Source: Hysterangium stoloniferum (Eukaryota; Basidiomycota; Agaricomycetes; Hysterangiales; Hysterangiaceae). Taken from it: DNA of 64,000 bases. The notes below the pieces were generated by a model. That model searched no databases and had not been told where the DNA came from. It worked only from the letters and a program-made list of their open reading frames with translations. The first letter of the stretch is position 1. Every line of letters begins with the position of its first letter. Below are positions 1 to 12,171 of this stretch, piece after piece. The stretch lies in the NCBI GenBank assembly GCA_015178975.1, contig WHVD01000043.1, positions 372,001 through 436,000 of the forward strand, read 5' to 3'. Position numbers and translations under genes: made by a program.

Positions 1-725
1 ACTTCGAATAAATCTCCGGTATTGTTTTGGAAAAGGTCCAGGGCAAATCATCCTGATGCTTCGTCTACGGCATATGATGAGAAGCCAGGATCGACCAACG
101 ATTCCATCGACACTAAAGTCACTATTGAAGCAAGGAGAGCTCCGCCAGTGTCCCTAAGACAGTTGTTTCGGTATGCATTTACGTCTCGCATCGCTTTCAG
201 ATTTCCACGAAATTAGAGTTTGTATTCAACTTTCTCGGACTTATTTGTGCTGCAGGCGCAGGTGCAGCTGGGGTATGCACCCGTTCTTCGTTTTCAACCC
301 TCTTCCTGACTCTCTAATACCAGCCACTCATGTCCATTATATTCGGCGACCTTATTAATGCTTTTGTGGCCTTCCCAACAAGTACTTCATGTCTCGACTT
401 CACCATTACTGATCCGAACTTTATAACGGCCGCAAACAACTTCAAGGCTACCGCCGCAAATGACGCTGCTAAGCTAACATACATCGGAATCGTGTTGCTT
501 GACGGAACATACCTGTACATGTTAATACGGGTGCATACCGGTATGTTTCCTACATGTCTGGTTAGAGGTTGAGGAAATTCACATTCGGTGCAGGCGAAGC
601 AATGACGAAATGATTGGAGAAAAATATTTGCGCGCCATTCTCCGGCAAGATATTGCCTTCTTCGATAATGTTGGTGCAGGAGAGGTGGCTACGCGTATAC
701 AAACGGATACGCGTAAGCTCAAGGC
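1..725 (+). pseudogene. ABCB-type (MDR/STE6-like) ABC transporter, N-terminal fragment
   Basis: This is a fragment of a full-size ABC exporter covering the first membrane segments of TMD1. Three blocks are readable. The first is a charged cytosolic N-terminus ending in SLRQLFR. The second reads NFLGLICAAGAGAAG, followed by an intron (273-323, gtatgc..ccag) and PLMSIIFGDLINAF with a second helix near YIGIVLL. After another intron (541-593, gtatgt..gcag) comes the family-typical YLRAILRQDIAFFDN and GEVATRIQTDT. The fragment stops there, around 725, at the edge of the repeat array; no nucleotide-binding domain is present. The frame is disturbed near 171-200, where a 30-nt insert is too short for a normal intron, and again just after 593 (one base short). 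The same region is present inverted at 60780-61233, with different lesions. Identity is confident from the motifs; function is lost. Confidence 0.8.
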
Positions 726-789
726 ACATCTTCGCTCAGGGCATCATAGATATTCCCCCAAGTATTGAGCACACGTAGGCCCCAAATTG

Positions 790-1140
790 CGACACATCTG
801 CTAGCTGGATGTGGTTTCTTCGCTCATTGGGTCCATCGTAAGATACGTTCACAATATTTCACCTTATAGCACCGTCTTACATCCACCTATGAAACTGTCG
901 TACCAGTCTGATTCTGATGGAAGCGAGTCCAAATTACCCGCTCTTGCATTCTGCCGAGATAATAATGGTGGTTACTCTGGTGCTGATAGCTGGATCTTCC
1001 GAGCCAGAAGCTGCGTGTAGCATAGTACGCAGCCTCGATACCATCGCCATGCTCGTGTCTCTTCTTTCATATTGTGGCATATGCGAGGCTCGAGCAATGA
1101 CCAATCCATCAGTAAGTCCATCGGAGTTCGTATAAACAAA
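790..1140 (+). pseudogene. Array-family 3' fragment (exon 4 tail, intron 4, first half of exon 5)
   Basis: The fragment begins in the exon-4 motif VVSSLIGSIVR, continues through an intron-4-like stretch, and enters exon 5 (LIAGSSEPEAAC, then SLDTIAMLVSLL). It ends after about 110 codons of exon 5, where similarity to full copies stops. No start codon or upstream exons are attached. Immediately downstream the other half of exon 5 lies on the opposite strand (1196-1560), so an ancestral gene was broken and one half flipped. The inverted counterpart is 60370-60735. Confidence 0.7.
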
Positions 1141-1195
1141 TTTTGCCTATAATTCATAATCAGTCATAATTAAGTACAGCTAGTCATATTATTGT

Positions 1196-1560
1196 CTATC
1201 CTGTTCGCACCAAGCTCACACTTTTCATCAATTGGTGTGGCCATTCGATTCGACGATGGCAAGGTAGCTTAAAGATTGTGAAGGACTGTGAGTCCTTACC
1301 AATATTGAAATTGACATCTGGCGGCATCTCCTTGGCTAGCACCAGTCCGGCGACCAACTCAACAACATTGTGTTGGATGAAACGCTCTGGAAGCCTCATA
1401 GTTCTCTTCCAGGCGTCATATTCTGGAAAGCGGAAATGTAATTCGAATCGTCGACGCACCAACACACCAGTGAAAGGTGTGGCGACTATGCATAGGAAGG
1501 AACGGGTGACGACAACTAACGTGCAAGCGGTCCAAAAGTGACTATATGCGCTCTTAAATT
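1196..1560 (-). pseudogene. Array-family 3' fragment, second half of exon 5 with a C-terminal extension
   Basis: On the minus strand this reads RSFLCIVATPFTGVL, matching the last 20 residues of full copies. It then continues beyond their stop with LVRRRFELHFRFPEYDAW, RLPERFIQHN, AKEMPPDVNFNIGKDSQ and HRRIEWPHQLMKSVSL. The extension is well conserved in nine places in the window, so it may be an older coding end that full copies lost. At about 1530-1560 it joins directly to the spacer of copy A; the matching right-hand region has about 1.06 kb more here (58.93-59.99 kb). Confidence 0.6.
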
Positions 1561-1654
1561 GGCTCAAACTAATATATTTTAATACATTTGTGCAAATATG
1601 GTTAGTGACCTTTGTCAGGGCAAGTATGCTCCTCCAACACTGATATATGGGGGT

Positions 1655-3485
1655 CTAATTAGACTCTACCGACACGCGAGGGGAAGGTGTGGCGACCATG
1701 CAAAGGAAGGAACGCGTGGCGAAATCTCAACGCTCAAGCCTGTAACTGATGGATGCGTCATTGGTCGAGCCGCGCATTACGTCGCAATGTGGAAGAAGAG
1801 AAACGAGGATGGGGATGGTATCGAGGCTGCGCACTGTGGTACATGCAGGTTCGGGTTCGGAAGATCCAGCTATCAGCTTCATGGTCAACTCGATTATTAT
1901 TTCGCTAGACTCCAGGAGATACCAATTAGGACTCGTGTGCATCAGAATCAGACTGGTGGAAAAGTTTGATAGGCGGATGTAAGACGGTGCAGGTATGTAA
2001 AATACTGTGAACGTACCGTACGATGGACCCAATGAGCGAAGAAACCACATTCAGCTCGTTGATGGGATCGGTGAGAAGCGTGCTGTTGCTGAAGAAAGTT
2101 GCAAGGAGCAAATACTCTCCCACAATAAATATGGTGTCTCCGAATCAAGATGAAGTGTCAATGACGCTATATGTACGTTTATGTCGTCCAATATAACCCT
2201 CAATGCCGCTGCAGCAAAATCTCGAAACCATGCATCTTGGTGGATCCAACACAAGAGAAGCCGTATAGGATCTTCAGATGGGGAAATTCGTCGCCGGTAA
2301 CTTTGTCTGTTATGCTTTTGGTGGGAACGATGAAATGATGCAAGGTCGTGACGCACGGTTGTAACCAGATTTCAAAGTAACCTCTGATCGCCGTGAGCTC
2401 CTCTACAGATAGTTGACGCTCGCGGCAGATCGCTTCCACGATATACCAAAGGCCGAAAATGGTTGAGAGATCATGATTACCGGCGATTTGTATGATAAAT
2501 GTTGACGCAACCTCATCACAGTTGGTGTGTAGCGGTGACTTGACTAAAACGTTTGTAAAGTGATGACGTAATCACAGTTGACGCGTCTCTAGCTGGCAGG
2601 TGGACACCGGGGCAGAAATAGAAGGCCATAGACAAAGATAGCATAAGTTGGGAAATATAGCCTTTGCTACTCTGCTGCATGCTAAGTGAAGACACATAGG
2701 AATCCCTCAAAATCCTGCTCGCTCTGCTCCGAATTTGAGGCGGGTATATAGGTCTACGACTCAGACAGAAGTATTTCATGTATCCAATGATCGACACTGA
2801 GGTATCCCTACCTCACTAAATCAACACTCTCTTGAATTAGTTTTCCCAATCTTGGCAGGGTGAGACGCTTGTGTAGAATCTTGCTCAAGGCACCTGGACT
2901 TATTATTTACCCGTATAATGTCAGCTTTGCCATCAGCGAAGCTATCTTTGCACTCTGGAGGATTTTCATCCCAACCCTTTCCAAACCGACTCCACAGTAA
3001 TACCCGGGGCCAATTTCAATACTTGAAGATGTCACAAGACTCGGTGAGATCATTCCCCAGTCCTCGCCACGACTATGATACGGGCTGAGGTTGGATGTCG
3101 TATTGGTGGATATCTGAACAATAGTGGGTGAGTCATGGCATGTCGCTTCTCCTTGACACTGAAATGTGCCGCATGTGACAACGATCGCATGGAAATAGCA
3201 TTATACTTTACTCACCCACTCGTCAACCCAGACCTCTATATGGTCTGCAGATAGTTGTATGTGCTGCTCGTCATCAGGACCCCGATAACATTCGTTACAA
3301 ACCCATCGTTCTCGAAGCTTCTCCCTAAATACCTCTCTCATCCCCGTCTTAATGATCTGGTCCCGTTGCTCTGAACTCAATACACCAGGGGAAACCAAGG
3401 GTGGTAGCTCTTCAACGCCTTCAAGGAAGGTCTGAACCGTTGCCTCATCGTGATTCCCCAGAGTTGTCTCGTTGAAAGCAGACAT
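1655..3485 (-). pseudogene. Array family copy A, full length but broken
   Basis: This copy starts at ATG 3485 with MSAFNETTLGNHDEAT and all five exons can be traced. Lesions: five codons (PGHDL in other copies) are missing from exon 1 in frame; a CAA codon has become TAA at 2907-2909 in exon 2, next to a short deletion; an extra A in the exon-3 motif YNVLVKSPLH shifts the frame near 2549; and a TTA to TGA change in exon 5 stops the frame near 1730. It is therefore a non-functional copy. Order and orientation match B and C, which follow on the same strand. Confidence 0.85.
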
Positions 3486-3720
3486 TTGAGCGTAGCAGTC
3501 GTACTTACACTAGAAGGGGTGCCGGGTTTTTATGGCGTAGCCAGTCGGAGTGGTCTATTGACTTGTGGCTTTACTTACACAGCATTCACAGCATGTCATC
3601 CCTGCCTTCGGAAGCGAAATCCCCTTACCTTCTTTGAACTATACAGGAACCAGTGTACCCTGCTACTTTCTTACGCCTTCTGCTGAAGACTCACACAGCA
3701 TCTAATAATAGTTTTGACAA
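3486..3720 (-). promoter_or_regulatory. Copy A upstream region with a degraded version of the conserved promoter block
   Basis: Reading on the minus strand, this is the same upstream block seen before B, J, L and N, with the TATA-like CCATAAAAACCC about 50 nt before the ATG. It sits in front of a pseudogene, so any transcript would be non-coding. Confidence 0.5.
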
Positions 3721-3899
3721 TTGTCATCACATGATGTAGTATTTAGGGCGTTATTGAGCGTCAGAGTTGAAAGCAAAACGGCGTTTCTGATATTCAAGAA
3801 GTGGCATTGCCATGAATAATACAAATGCAGTCCGGAGCTATGCTTACCCGCTGCGGCTTTCAAGTTATATAGAGTCAAGGAGATGAGAAGAGATTCGAG

Positions 3900-4600
3900 A
3901 TCCTGATCTGGTTCCACCAGGCATATGTGTCACTAGGGGAATGCTGTTGATCGAGCCCAATATCGGGTTGGGACTCGGTGACACGGGCAATTGGTAAGTC
4001 GGCCAGGGGTGGCCAGTGGTCAATGATGCGGCTCTGCATGTGTGGTAAGTCTGCCAGGATTACAGATGTCAGTCTAACCAAGGGTGGTGCCCGCAACTGT
4101 ATTCAATGCATGTATGGGATCAATGCGTGCAACATTGCAGACCTCGCGACAATGATGAAAAGTGAATGTATGCGCTCTGATATTTGATCGACGTATGGCA
4201 GCTGTATTGTCAAGTTTTTAATGGAAGAGCATTAGTTCAAGGAATTCGCGCAACAGATTGACTCGCTTGGTGTGAAGGATCTCGGTTTTGAGATCGTGGA
4301 TCTTGTTGATTGAACACTGGCCTGAAAATATGATCAGCCTGAACGAGACATGGATCGAAATGGCGACGTGGTAGCCACCATTGATATTTTATTTAAAACG
4401 AGTGTCGTTAATGATTGGGATGTTAGTCTGGCCAAGGCTAGTGCCCCAAAATGTCCTCAACGAATGTATGAGTACAAGCTGCAGAGTTCGCGGCGATGGC
4501 AAAAGTGACTATATGCGCTCTTAAATTGGCTCAAACTAATATATCTTAATACATTTGTGCAAATATGGTTAGTGACCTTTGTCAGGGCAAGTATGTTCCT
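3900..4600 (-). repeat. Spacer with two diverged copies of the 350-bp module
   Basis: Downstream of copy B on the minus strand. Two related blocks each begin, on the minus strand, with the signature AAGAGCGCATA.AGTCAC (its complement is seen near 4170 and 4505). They are about 340 nt apart. The same pair follows most gene copies in the window. No coding region could be supported here. Confidence 0.6.
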
Positions 4601-4621
4601 CCCACACTGATATATGGGGGT

Positions 4622-6473
4622 CTAATTCGACTCTACCGACACGCGAGGGGAAGGTGTGGCGACCATGCAAAGGAAGGAACGCGTGGCGAAATCTAAACGC
4701 TTAAGGCTGTAACTGATGGATGCGTCATTGGTCGAGCCGCGCCTTACGTCACAATGTGGAAGAAGAGAAACGAGGATGGGGATGGTATCGAGGCTGCGCA
4801 CTGTGGTACATGCAGGTTCGGGTTCGGAAGATCCAGCTATCAGCTTCATAGTCAACTTGATTATTATTTCGCTAGACTCCAGGAGATGCCAATTAGGACT
4901 CGTGTGCATCAGAATCAGACTGGTGGGAAAGTTTGATAGGCGGATGTAAGACGGTGCAGGTAGGTAATATATTGTGAACATACCGTACGATGGGCCCAAT
5001 GAACGAAGAAACGACATTCAGCTGGTTGATGTGATCGGTGAGAAGCGTGCTGTCGTTGAAGAAAGTTTGCAAGGAGTCAATACTACAATACAGTAAAATT
5101 GATGTCTTCCAATCAAGATGAAGTTTCAATGACGCTATGTGCACGTTTATGTCGTCCAATATAACCCTCAATGCCGCTGCAGCAAAATCTCGAAACCATG
5201 TATCTTGGTGGACGCAAGACACGAGAAGCCGTATAGGATGTTCAGATGGGAAAAGTAGTCGCCGGTGACTTTGTCTGTTATGCTTTTGCTGGGAAAGATG
5301 AAATGATGTGAGGTCGCGACGCACGGTTGTAACAAGAATTCAATGTAACCTCTGATCGCCGTGAGCTCCTCTACAAATAGTTGACGCACGTGGGAAATCG
5401 CTTCCACGATATACACAAGGCCGAAAATGGGGAGATCACGATAACCGGCGATTTGTATAACAAATGTTGATGCAACCTCATCCAAGGTGGTGTGCAGCGG
5501 TGACTTGACTAAAACGTTGTAAAGTGATGACGTAATCCCAGTTGACGCGTCTCTAGCTGGCAAAAAGACACCGGGGCAGAAATAGAAGACCAAAGCCAAA
5601 TATGGCATGAGCCCCCCTTTGGTAATCCGCCGCATGTGAGGTGAAAATAGGGAAAATCTCCATAAAACTTCCGTCGCGCTTCCCCGAATTTGAGGCGGGT
5701 ATGTAGGTCTACGACTCAGACATGAGTATTTCAAGTTGTGTTCAATGATCGACGCTGAGGTGTCCTTACCTCGTTAAATCAACAATGTCTTGAAGGAGTC
5801 TTCCCAATCTTGGCAGGGTGAGACGCTTGTGTAGAATCTTGCTCAAGGCACCCTTATCTTGAGACAATTGACTCATTATTTGCGCGTATATTGTCAGCTT
5901 TGCCATTAGCGTAGCTTTCTTTGCACTGTGGAGGACTTTCATCCCAACCCTTTCCAAACCGACTCCACAGTAATACCCGGGACTAATTCCAATACTTGAA
6001 GATGTCGCAAGACTCCGTGAGATCATTCCCCAGTCATCGACATGACAATGATACGGGCTGAGGTTGGATGTCGTATTGGTGGATATCTGAACAACAGTGG
6101 GTGGCTCATGGTAGGTCGTTTCCCCTTGACACTGAAATATGCTGCATATGACACAGATCACCTAGAAATGGCATTTTACTTTACTCACCAACTCGCCAAC
6201 CCAGACCTCTATATGGCTTGCAGATAGTGCTATGTGCTGCTCGTCATCAGGGGTCCGATAACATAAATCATGGCCGGGTTCGTTACAAACCCAGCGTTCT
6301 CGGAGCTTCTCCCCGAATATCTCTCTCATCCCCGTCTTAATGATCTGGTCCCGTTGCTCTGAACTCAATACACCAGGGGAAACCAAGGGTGGTAGCTCCT
6401 CAACGCCTTCAAGGTGGGTCTGAACCGTTGCCTCATCGTGATTCCCCAGAGCTGTCTCGTTGAAAGCAGACAT
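4622..6473 (-). CDS. Array family copy B, apparently intact five-exon gene (about 539 aa), unknown function
   Basis: Proposed exons on the minus strand: 6473-6189, 6131-5770, 5708-5325, 5274-4984 and 4919-4622, together 1620 nt or 539 codons plus TAG. Introns are 57, 61, 50 and 64 nt; donors are GTGAGT, GTAAGG, GTGCGT and GTATGT, all acceptors end AG, and the second has a CTCAT-like branch site. The ATG follows CACAA and begins MSAFNETAL. Conserved landmarks are EELPPLVSPGVLSSEQRDQI, CQGETTYHEPP, SPGYYCGVGLERVG (exon 2), RPTYPPQIR and NVLVKSPLH (exon 3), HPIRLLVSCVHQDTWFRDF and DHINQLN (exon 4), and LIAGSSEPEPAC (exon 5). I see no signal peptide, obvious membrane span or catalytic motif; the middle reads as amphipathic helices. 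Intron 3 restores the frame between exons 3 and 4, which supports the model. Expression is unproven. Confidence 0.75.
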
Positions 6474-6700
6474 TTGTGCGTACCAGTCGTACTTACACTA
6501 GAAGGGGTGCCGGGTTTTTATGGCGCAGCCAGTCGGAGTGTTCTATTGACTTGTGGCTTTGCTTACACAGCATTCACAGCATGTCATCCCTGCCTTCGGA
6601 AGCGAAATCCCCTCACCTTCTTTGAACTATCTAGGAACCAGTGGACTTGGTTACCTTGCTACTTTCTTACGCCTTCCGCTGAAGGCTCACACAGCATCTA
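6474..6700 (-). promoter_or_regulatory. Conserved core promoter of copy B
   Basis: The TATA-like CCATAAAAACCCG lies at 6511-6523, about 45-50 nt upstream of the ATG. Flanking sequence, including a splice-like TGTAAGTACG just before the start, is nearly identical in front of J, L and N. Conservation across copies whose coding parts differ suggests this block was duplicated with the gene as a working unit. Confidence 0.5.
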
Positions 6701-7230
6701 ATAATAGTTTTGACAATTGTCACCCCATGATATAGTATTTAGGGCGTTATTGAGCGTCAGAGTTGAAATCAAAACGGCTTTTCTGATATTCGAGAAGTGG
6801 CATTGCCATGAATAATACAAATGCAGTCCAGAGCTATGCTTACCCGCTGCGGCTTTCACGTTGGCAGTGTCAACCTGGAACTTTTTCTGGAAGGACTGCG
6901 TGCTGCCTGTTTAATTTTATCAACCTTTCAATGAGGAGAAACCCAGGGCAAGTGATAGTCTAGTCGGGTTAATGGTAAACAACGTGATTTCTTCCTTCAC
7001 CCTTGCCATATCAATCGGCTTGAATTTTGTGCAACGTCTTAGCAAGACAAAGAGTGACGTAAGACCAAAGTTCTCGTTGTAGATTTTATTCAGGTACAAA
7101 TTGTACGTAATCGCGTATCACGTCATACTTACATACAGAAAGCTGTATTATTACCTGGATGGCCGAATGGAATTGATTCTTTGCTGAGGGAATCATAGAT
7201 AGCCCCCCAAGTATTGAACACACATAGGCC
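6701..7230. other. Upstream block of copy B, no supported gene
   Basis: This about 1.1-kb class of upstream sequence recurs before G, J, L and N. Short minus-strand ORFs here are broken in some copies by frame shifts, so I do not call a gene. Confidence 0.5.
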
Positions 7231-7239
7231 CTTAATTGC

Positions 7240-7590
7240 AACACATCTACCAGCTGAATGTGCTGTCTTCGCTCATTAGGTCCATCGTAAGGTAAGTTCA
7301 CATTATTTTACCTTATAGCACCATCTTACATCCACCTATGAAACTGTCGTACAGGTCTGATTCTGATGGAAGCGAGTCCAAATTACCCTCTCTTGCATTC
7401 TGCCGAGATAATAATGGTGGTTACTCCGGCGCTGATCCCTGGATCTTCCGAGCCCGGAAGATCCAGAAGCTGCGTAGTGCGCAGCCTCGATACCATCGCC
7501 ATGCTCCTGTCTCTTCTTCCATATTGTGACATATGCGAGGCTCGAGCAATGTCCAATCCATCAGTAAGTCCATCGAAGTTCATATAAACA
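7240..7590 (+). pseudogene. Array-family 3' fragment (exon 4 tail to mid exon 5)
   Basis: Same structure as 790-1140: SLIGPIV-like exon-4 tail, intron-4-like stretch, then RSLDTIAMLLSLL. A 10-nt direct duplication (ccggaagatc) near 7447-7466 disrupts the exon-5 part. Its partner half lies convergently at 7660-7990. Confidence 0.65.
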
Positions 7591-7659
7591 AACTGTGCCT
7601 ATAATTCAGAATCAGTCATAATTCCGTACAACTAGTCATATTATTGTCTATCCTGTTCG

Positions 7660-7990
7660 CACCAAGCTCACACTTTCATCAATTGTTGTGGCCATTCGAT
7701 TCGACGATGGTAAGGTAGATTAAGGATTGTGAAGCACTGCGAGTCCTTCCCAATGTTGAAATTCACATCTGGCGGTGTCTCCTTGGCTAGCACCATTCCG
7801 GCGACCAACTCACCAAAATTGTGTTTGATGAAACGGTCTGGAAGCCTCATAGTTATCTTCTAGTCGTTGTATTCCAGAAAGCGGCGACGTAATTCGAATC
7901 GTCGACGCACCAACACACAAGTGAAAGGTGTGGCGACTACGCATAGGAAGGAACAGGTGGCGACAACTAACGTGCAAGAGGCCCACGGAT
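7660..7990 (-). pseudogene. Array-family exon 5 second half with C-terminal extension
   Basis: On the minus strand the recognisable pieces are RLPDRFIKHN, GELVAGMVLAKETPPDVNF and IGKDSQCFTILNL. It is preceded by the region matching the end of full genes, but a deletion near 7860 breaks the frame. It is one of nine such pieces. Confidence 0.6.
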
Positions 7991-8139
7991 CTAGTCGATG
8001 CACTCTTTAATATTAGATTGAACTAAGTGGCTGTTTCGCGACTACTCGAAATGAAATCGGTCGAACGTAACAATTGGCGCAATGTACCCATCTAACATAA
8101 ATGCAAGGAGTAAGGAAAATGTCGGGATAGTGAGTAAAA

Positions 8140-8560
8140 TAAATTCGTGATGTGTAGCATGACGCTAACAACTGAAACATTGAAAGACAATAAATTTAAT
8201 CAACTGCAATGTAATTCCACTCAGAACCTTGAACACACCAAAAACGACCTCTGCAAGCCCGAAATGTGCCATTTAGCACCATGTGTACCAAGGTTTAAGA
8301 CCTGGAATGCCAACTGGACACACAAAGGAGAAATTTTGAGACTGTCTGAAATGCATATATAAACTCATTTCATTTTTTATGCAGAGATCTGGTTGTCACA
8401 TTAAAACCGATGCTACAACAAAGTCAGCCAAGTGTTGCTTCCACACAAGCTCATACATATAGGAACCTCGCCGATCCGCTATAACCTGCAAAATAAAGTC
8501 AAGCAGAGTTTCTTATTTCAAGTTCTGGACGCGAAGCGATTCGCAGAACTTCATAATTGT
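8140..8560. pseudogene. Piece of unknown gene X region
   Basis: This stretch is the inverted copy of 59400-59830 and is related to the distal part of the gene-X remnants at 29.85-30.13 and 43.19-43.48 kb. Short ORFs on either strand are open here but are not conserved as protein between the copies. I can only say that it is a duplicated fragment. Confidence 0.4.
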
Positions 8561-9100
8561 CATTTATAAATGGGATGTCAGTCTAACCATGGGTGGTGCC
8601 CCCAACTGTATTCAATGCCTGTATGGGATCAATGCATGCAACATTGCAGAGCTCGCGGCAATGATGAGAAGTGACTGTATGCGCTCTGATATTTGATCGA
8701 CCTATGGTAGTTGTACTGCCAAGTTTTTAATGGAAGAGCATTAGTTCAAGGAATTCGCGCAACAGATAACTCGCTTGGTGTGAAGGCTCTCGGTTTTGAG
8801 ATCGTGGATCTTGTTGATTGAACGCTGGCCTGAAGGTATGATCAGCCTGAACGAGGCATGGATCGAAATGGCGACGGGGGAGCCATTTTTCAGACCACCA
8901 TTGATAGTTTTATAGTTTTATTTAAAACGAGTGTCGTTAATGATTGGGGTGTTAGTCTGGCCAAGGCTAGTGCCCCAAAATGTCCTCAACGAATGTATGA
9001 GTACAGGCTGCAGAGTTCGCGGCGATGGCAAAAGTGACTATATGCGCTCTTAAATTGGCTCAAACTAATATATCTTAATACATTTGTGCAAATATGGTTA
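8560..9100 (-). repeat. Spacer with two 350-bp modules downstream of copy C
   Basis: Minus-strand spacer with signature blocks near 8670 and 9030 (complement of AAGAGCGCATA.AGTCAC). It matches 58.9-59.4 kb in inverted orientation. No gene is supported. Confidence 0.55.
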
Positions 9101-9150
9101 GTGACCTTTGTCAGGGCAAGTATGTTCCTCCAACACTGATATATGGGGGT

Positions 9151-10937
9151 CTAATTAGACTCTACCGACACGCGAGGGGAAGGTGTGGCGACCATGCAAA
9201 GGAAGGAACGCGTGGCGAAATCTAAACGCTCAAGCCTGTAACTGATGGATGCGTCATTGGTCGAGCCGCGCATTACGTCACAATGTGGAAGAAGAGAAAC
9301 GAGGATGGGGATGGTATCGAGGCTGCGCACTGTGGTACACGCAGGTTCAGGTTCGGAAGATCCAGCTATCAGCTTCATCGTCAACTTGATTATTCCTTCG
9401 CCAGACAACAGGAGAGCCAAATCTGGAATTGGGTGCGTCAGAATCAGACTGGTAGGAAAGGTTCATAGGCGGATGTAAGCAAGAGGGTGCTGGAAGGTAA
9501 AATATAGTGAACGTACCTTACGATGGACCCAATGAGCGAAGAAACCACATTCAGCTCATTGATGTGATCGGTGAGAAGCGTGCTGTCGTTGAAGAAAGTT
9601 TCCAAGGAAAAAATACTCCAACACAGTAAAATTGATTTCTCCAAATCAAGATGAAGTGTCAATGACGCTATGTGCACGGTCATGTCGTCCAATATAACCC
9701 TCAATGCCCCTGCAGCAAAATCTCGAAACCATGCATCTTGGTGGATGCAACACACGAGAATCCGTATAGGATCTGCAGATAGGGGAATTGGTCGCTGGTG
9801 ACTTTCTCTGTAATGCTTTTGGTGGGAAAGATGACATCTTGTGAAGTCGCGACGCACGGTTGTAACCAGAATTCAAAGCAACCTCTGATCGCCGTAAGCT
9901 CCTCTACAGATAGTTGACGCACGTGGCAGATCCCTTCCACGATACTCGCAAGGCCGAAAATGGGTGAGAGATTATGATAACCGGCGATTTGTATGATAAA
10001 TGTTGATGCAACCTCATCCAAATTGGTGTGCAGCGGTGACTTGGACTAAAACGTTGTAAAGTGATGATGTAATCGCAGTTGACGCGTCTCTAGCTGGCCA
10101 ATAGGCACCGGGACACCACTTAAAGGCCGAAGCCAAAGATAGCATAAGTTGGGAAGTATGGCCTTTGTTACTCTGCTGCATGTGAAAGGAAGAGACCTGG
10201 AAATCATCTAAAATCCTCCTCGCTCTTCTCCGAATTTGAGGCGGGTATGTAGGTCTACAACTCAGACATAGGTATTTCATGCATCCAATGATTGACGCTA
10301 AGATATCCCCACCTCACTAAATCAACAGTGTCTTGAACTAGTCTTCCCAATCTTGGTAGGGTCAGACGCTTGTGGAGAATCTACATAGGTATTTCGAGCG
10401 TATCCGATGATTGATGCTGAGGTATCCCTACCTCACTAAATCAACACACTCTTGAATCAGTCTTCCTAATCTTGGCAGGGTGAAACGCTTGCGTAAAATC
10501 TTGCTCAAGGTACCGTTGTCGCGAGAAAGTGGACCTATTATTTGCCCGTATAATGTCAGCTTTGCCATCAGCAATGCTTTCTTTGCACTGTGGAGGATTT
10601 TCATCCCGACCCTATCCAAACCGACTCCACAGTAATACCCGGGGCCAATTTCAATACTTGAAGATGTCACAAGACTCCGTGAGATCATTCCCCAGTCCTC
10701 GCCATGACTATGATTGGGGCTGAGGTTGGATGTCATATTGGTGGATATCTGAACAACAGTGGGTGGGTCATGGCAGGTCGCTTCTCCTTGACACTGAAAT
10801 GTGCCGCATGTGACAACGATCGCATGGAAATCACATTTTACTTTACTCACCCACTCGTCAACCCAGACCTCAATATGGCTTGCAGATAGTGCTATGTGCT
10901 GCTCGTCATCAGGGGCCCGATAACATAAATCATGGCC
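9151..10937 (-). pseudogene. Array family copy C, 5'-truncated and frameshifted
   Basis: Copy C begins abruptly at 10937 inside exon 1 (around the NEPGHDLCYR motif), so the first 60 or so codons and the promoter are gone. Exon 2 is good (CQGEATCHDPP, GPGYYCGVGLDRVG). The exon 2/intron 2 junction is partly duplicated in tandem (about 10281-10440). One extra base near 10043 shifts exon 3. Exons 4 and 5 are largely open and end at the conserved TAG. The breakpoint at 10937 is the end of the minus-strand half of the array. Confidence 0.8.
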
Positions 10938-11339
10938 GGCATCAGGAAAATGTTTTCGGTACTTGATCTCCCTTATTGCACTTAATCATATTTAAGGTAA
11001 GTAAGGTGAATAAGCCAGCATTTCGCACTTGAAATGCACTTGAAATTTTTTACTGCAAGTGCAATTCATGTAATTTAAGGCAACATATTGATTTCAAGGG
11101 CTCCAAGCCGGAGTAAGAAGAAAATGGCAAATAATGTATATTTGATATGTAAGAGCGCTCAAGTACAGGTCTAAGGTAGAAGTTCAGGACTCATCAGCAT
11201 GCATAAGGTATGTAAGTATATACATACAAAAGGGTACGAAGGATGTTCACGCAGGTCTAGACCGTGAAAACCAGATCAATCAAAACGTCTACAGATACAC
11301 ACAGTCAAAGACTGAGCATTGTCAAAGACATAGATTATG
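10938..11339. other. Unassigned sequence at the centre of the inverted array
   Basis: About 400 nt that match no other part of the window as far as I can see. There is no convincing ORF, RNA gene or repeat. It separates the minus-strand copies from the LINE tail. Confidence 0.5.
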
Positions 11340-12005
11340 TGCCTCAATCGTTTTTATTTTATTTTATTAAATACATTTATATACCGTGTCGCACAACTAA
11401 GGTACATAGCGGTTGGGAACAGGGGCCATAATGGTAGGTAGAGAAATATAAGTAGATGCCGGGGCGAGTAGGTGTGGGTATGAAGGTCAATTGTAGGGAG
11501 GGGGAAAGAAGAGAGGGAGAGATAAAAACCAAGGGGGCTACGACTTGCCAAAGGCGTTGGAGGCATCGATGAACTTTGCTAGGGCAGTGAGCCCTTTGTG
11601 GGTTCTGAGGATGGCGGAGGGGGACAGGTCCTGAGAGGCGGCGAGTAGGAGGTGGCGGTGTTCCTCGTAGAGGGGGGACTCAGATAGTATGTGAAGGCGG
11701 AACTGAATGTCTGATGTACCACAGGGGCAGGATGAGGGGTGGTCAGGGAGAAATAGGTGGTAGTACGCGCCAACGAATCCATGGCCCGTGATGGCCTGGA
11801 TGACGCAGGTGTGGGTGTGGCGGGCCCTCCGTATTCCTTGTGGAATTGGTGTTTGGTTGGAGAAAAGATTGAGGGAAGCAATATGGCGATGAATGTGGAT
11901 TATAGGTTGACATGGTGGTACGAAGAAACGGGACTGCATTAGAGCATGTCTGGCGAGACACATGGACCGATCACAGGACCACCTCAATGGGCTGCAAGCA
12001 GTCGC
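11340..12005 (-). mobile_element. 3' end of a Tad-like non-LTR retrotransposon (LINE)
   Basis: The minus-strand ORF 11987-11538 ends in a pattern typical of the C-terminus of basidiomycete LINE polyproteins: ITGHGFVGAYYHLF, then CPCG, PLYEEHRHLL, and finally TALAKFIDASNAFGKS before the stop. One expected cysteine of the CCHC-like knuckle appears to be serine (SESPLYEEH). The element is 5'-truncated near 12005. On the element strand it ends in an A-rich tail of AATAAAATAAAAT type (complement at about 11350-11372). Pieces of the same element recur at 30235-30395 and 43605-43690, so the insertion predates some of the segmental duplications. Confidence 0.75.
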
Positions 12006-12171
12006 ACCGCAATGTTCTTTTTTAATCTGTCTGTTCTGTAAAATTATTCATTGGTAATCCGGCGAATTCCCGCTGTGCTCAGAACGGCTGATCGCCGTTC
12101 GTTGGGTCTCGGCAGGCAACGGCTCCCGCCGGTTGTACAGAGCAGCTTTTCACTATATAGAGACCCGTCAC

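Noticed and set aside
171..200. A 30-nt GT..AG stretch in the left ABC fragment read as an intron
   Set aside because: Too short for splicing, and removing it does not restore the frame; more likely a lesion.
10938..11339. Possible tRNA or other RNA gene in the central gap
   Set aside because: No cloverleaf or A/B box pattern could be made out.
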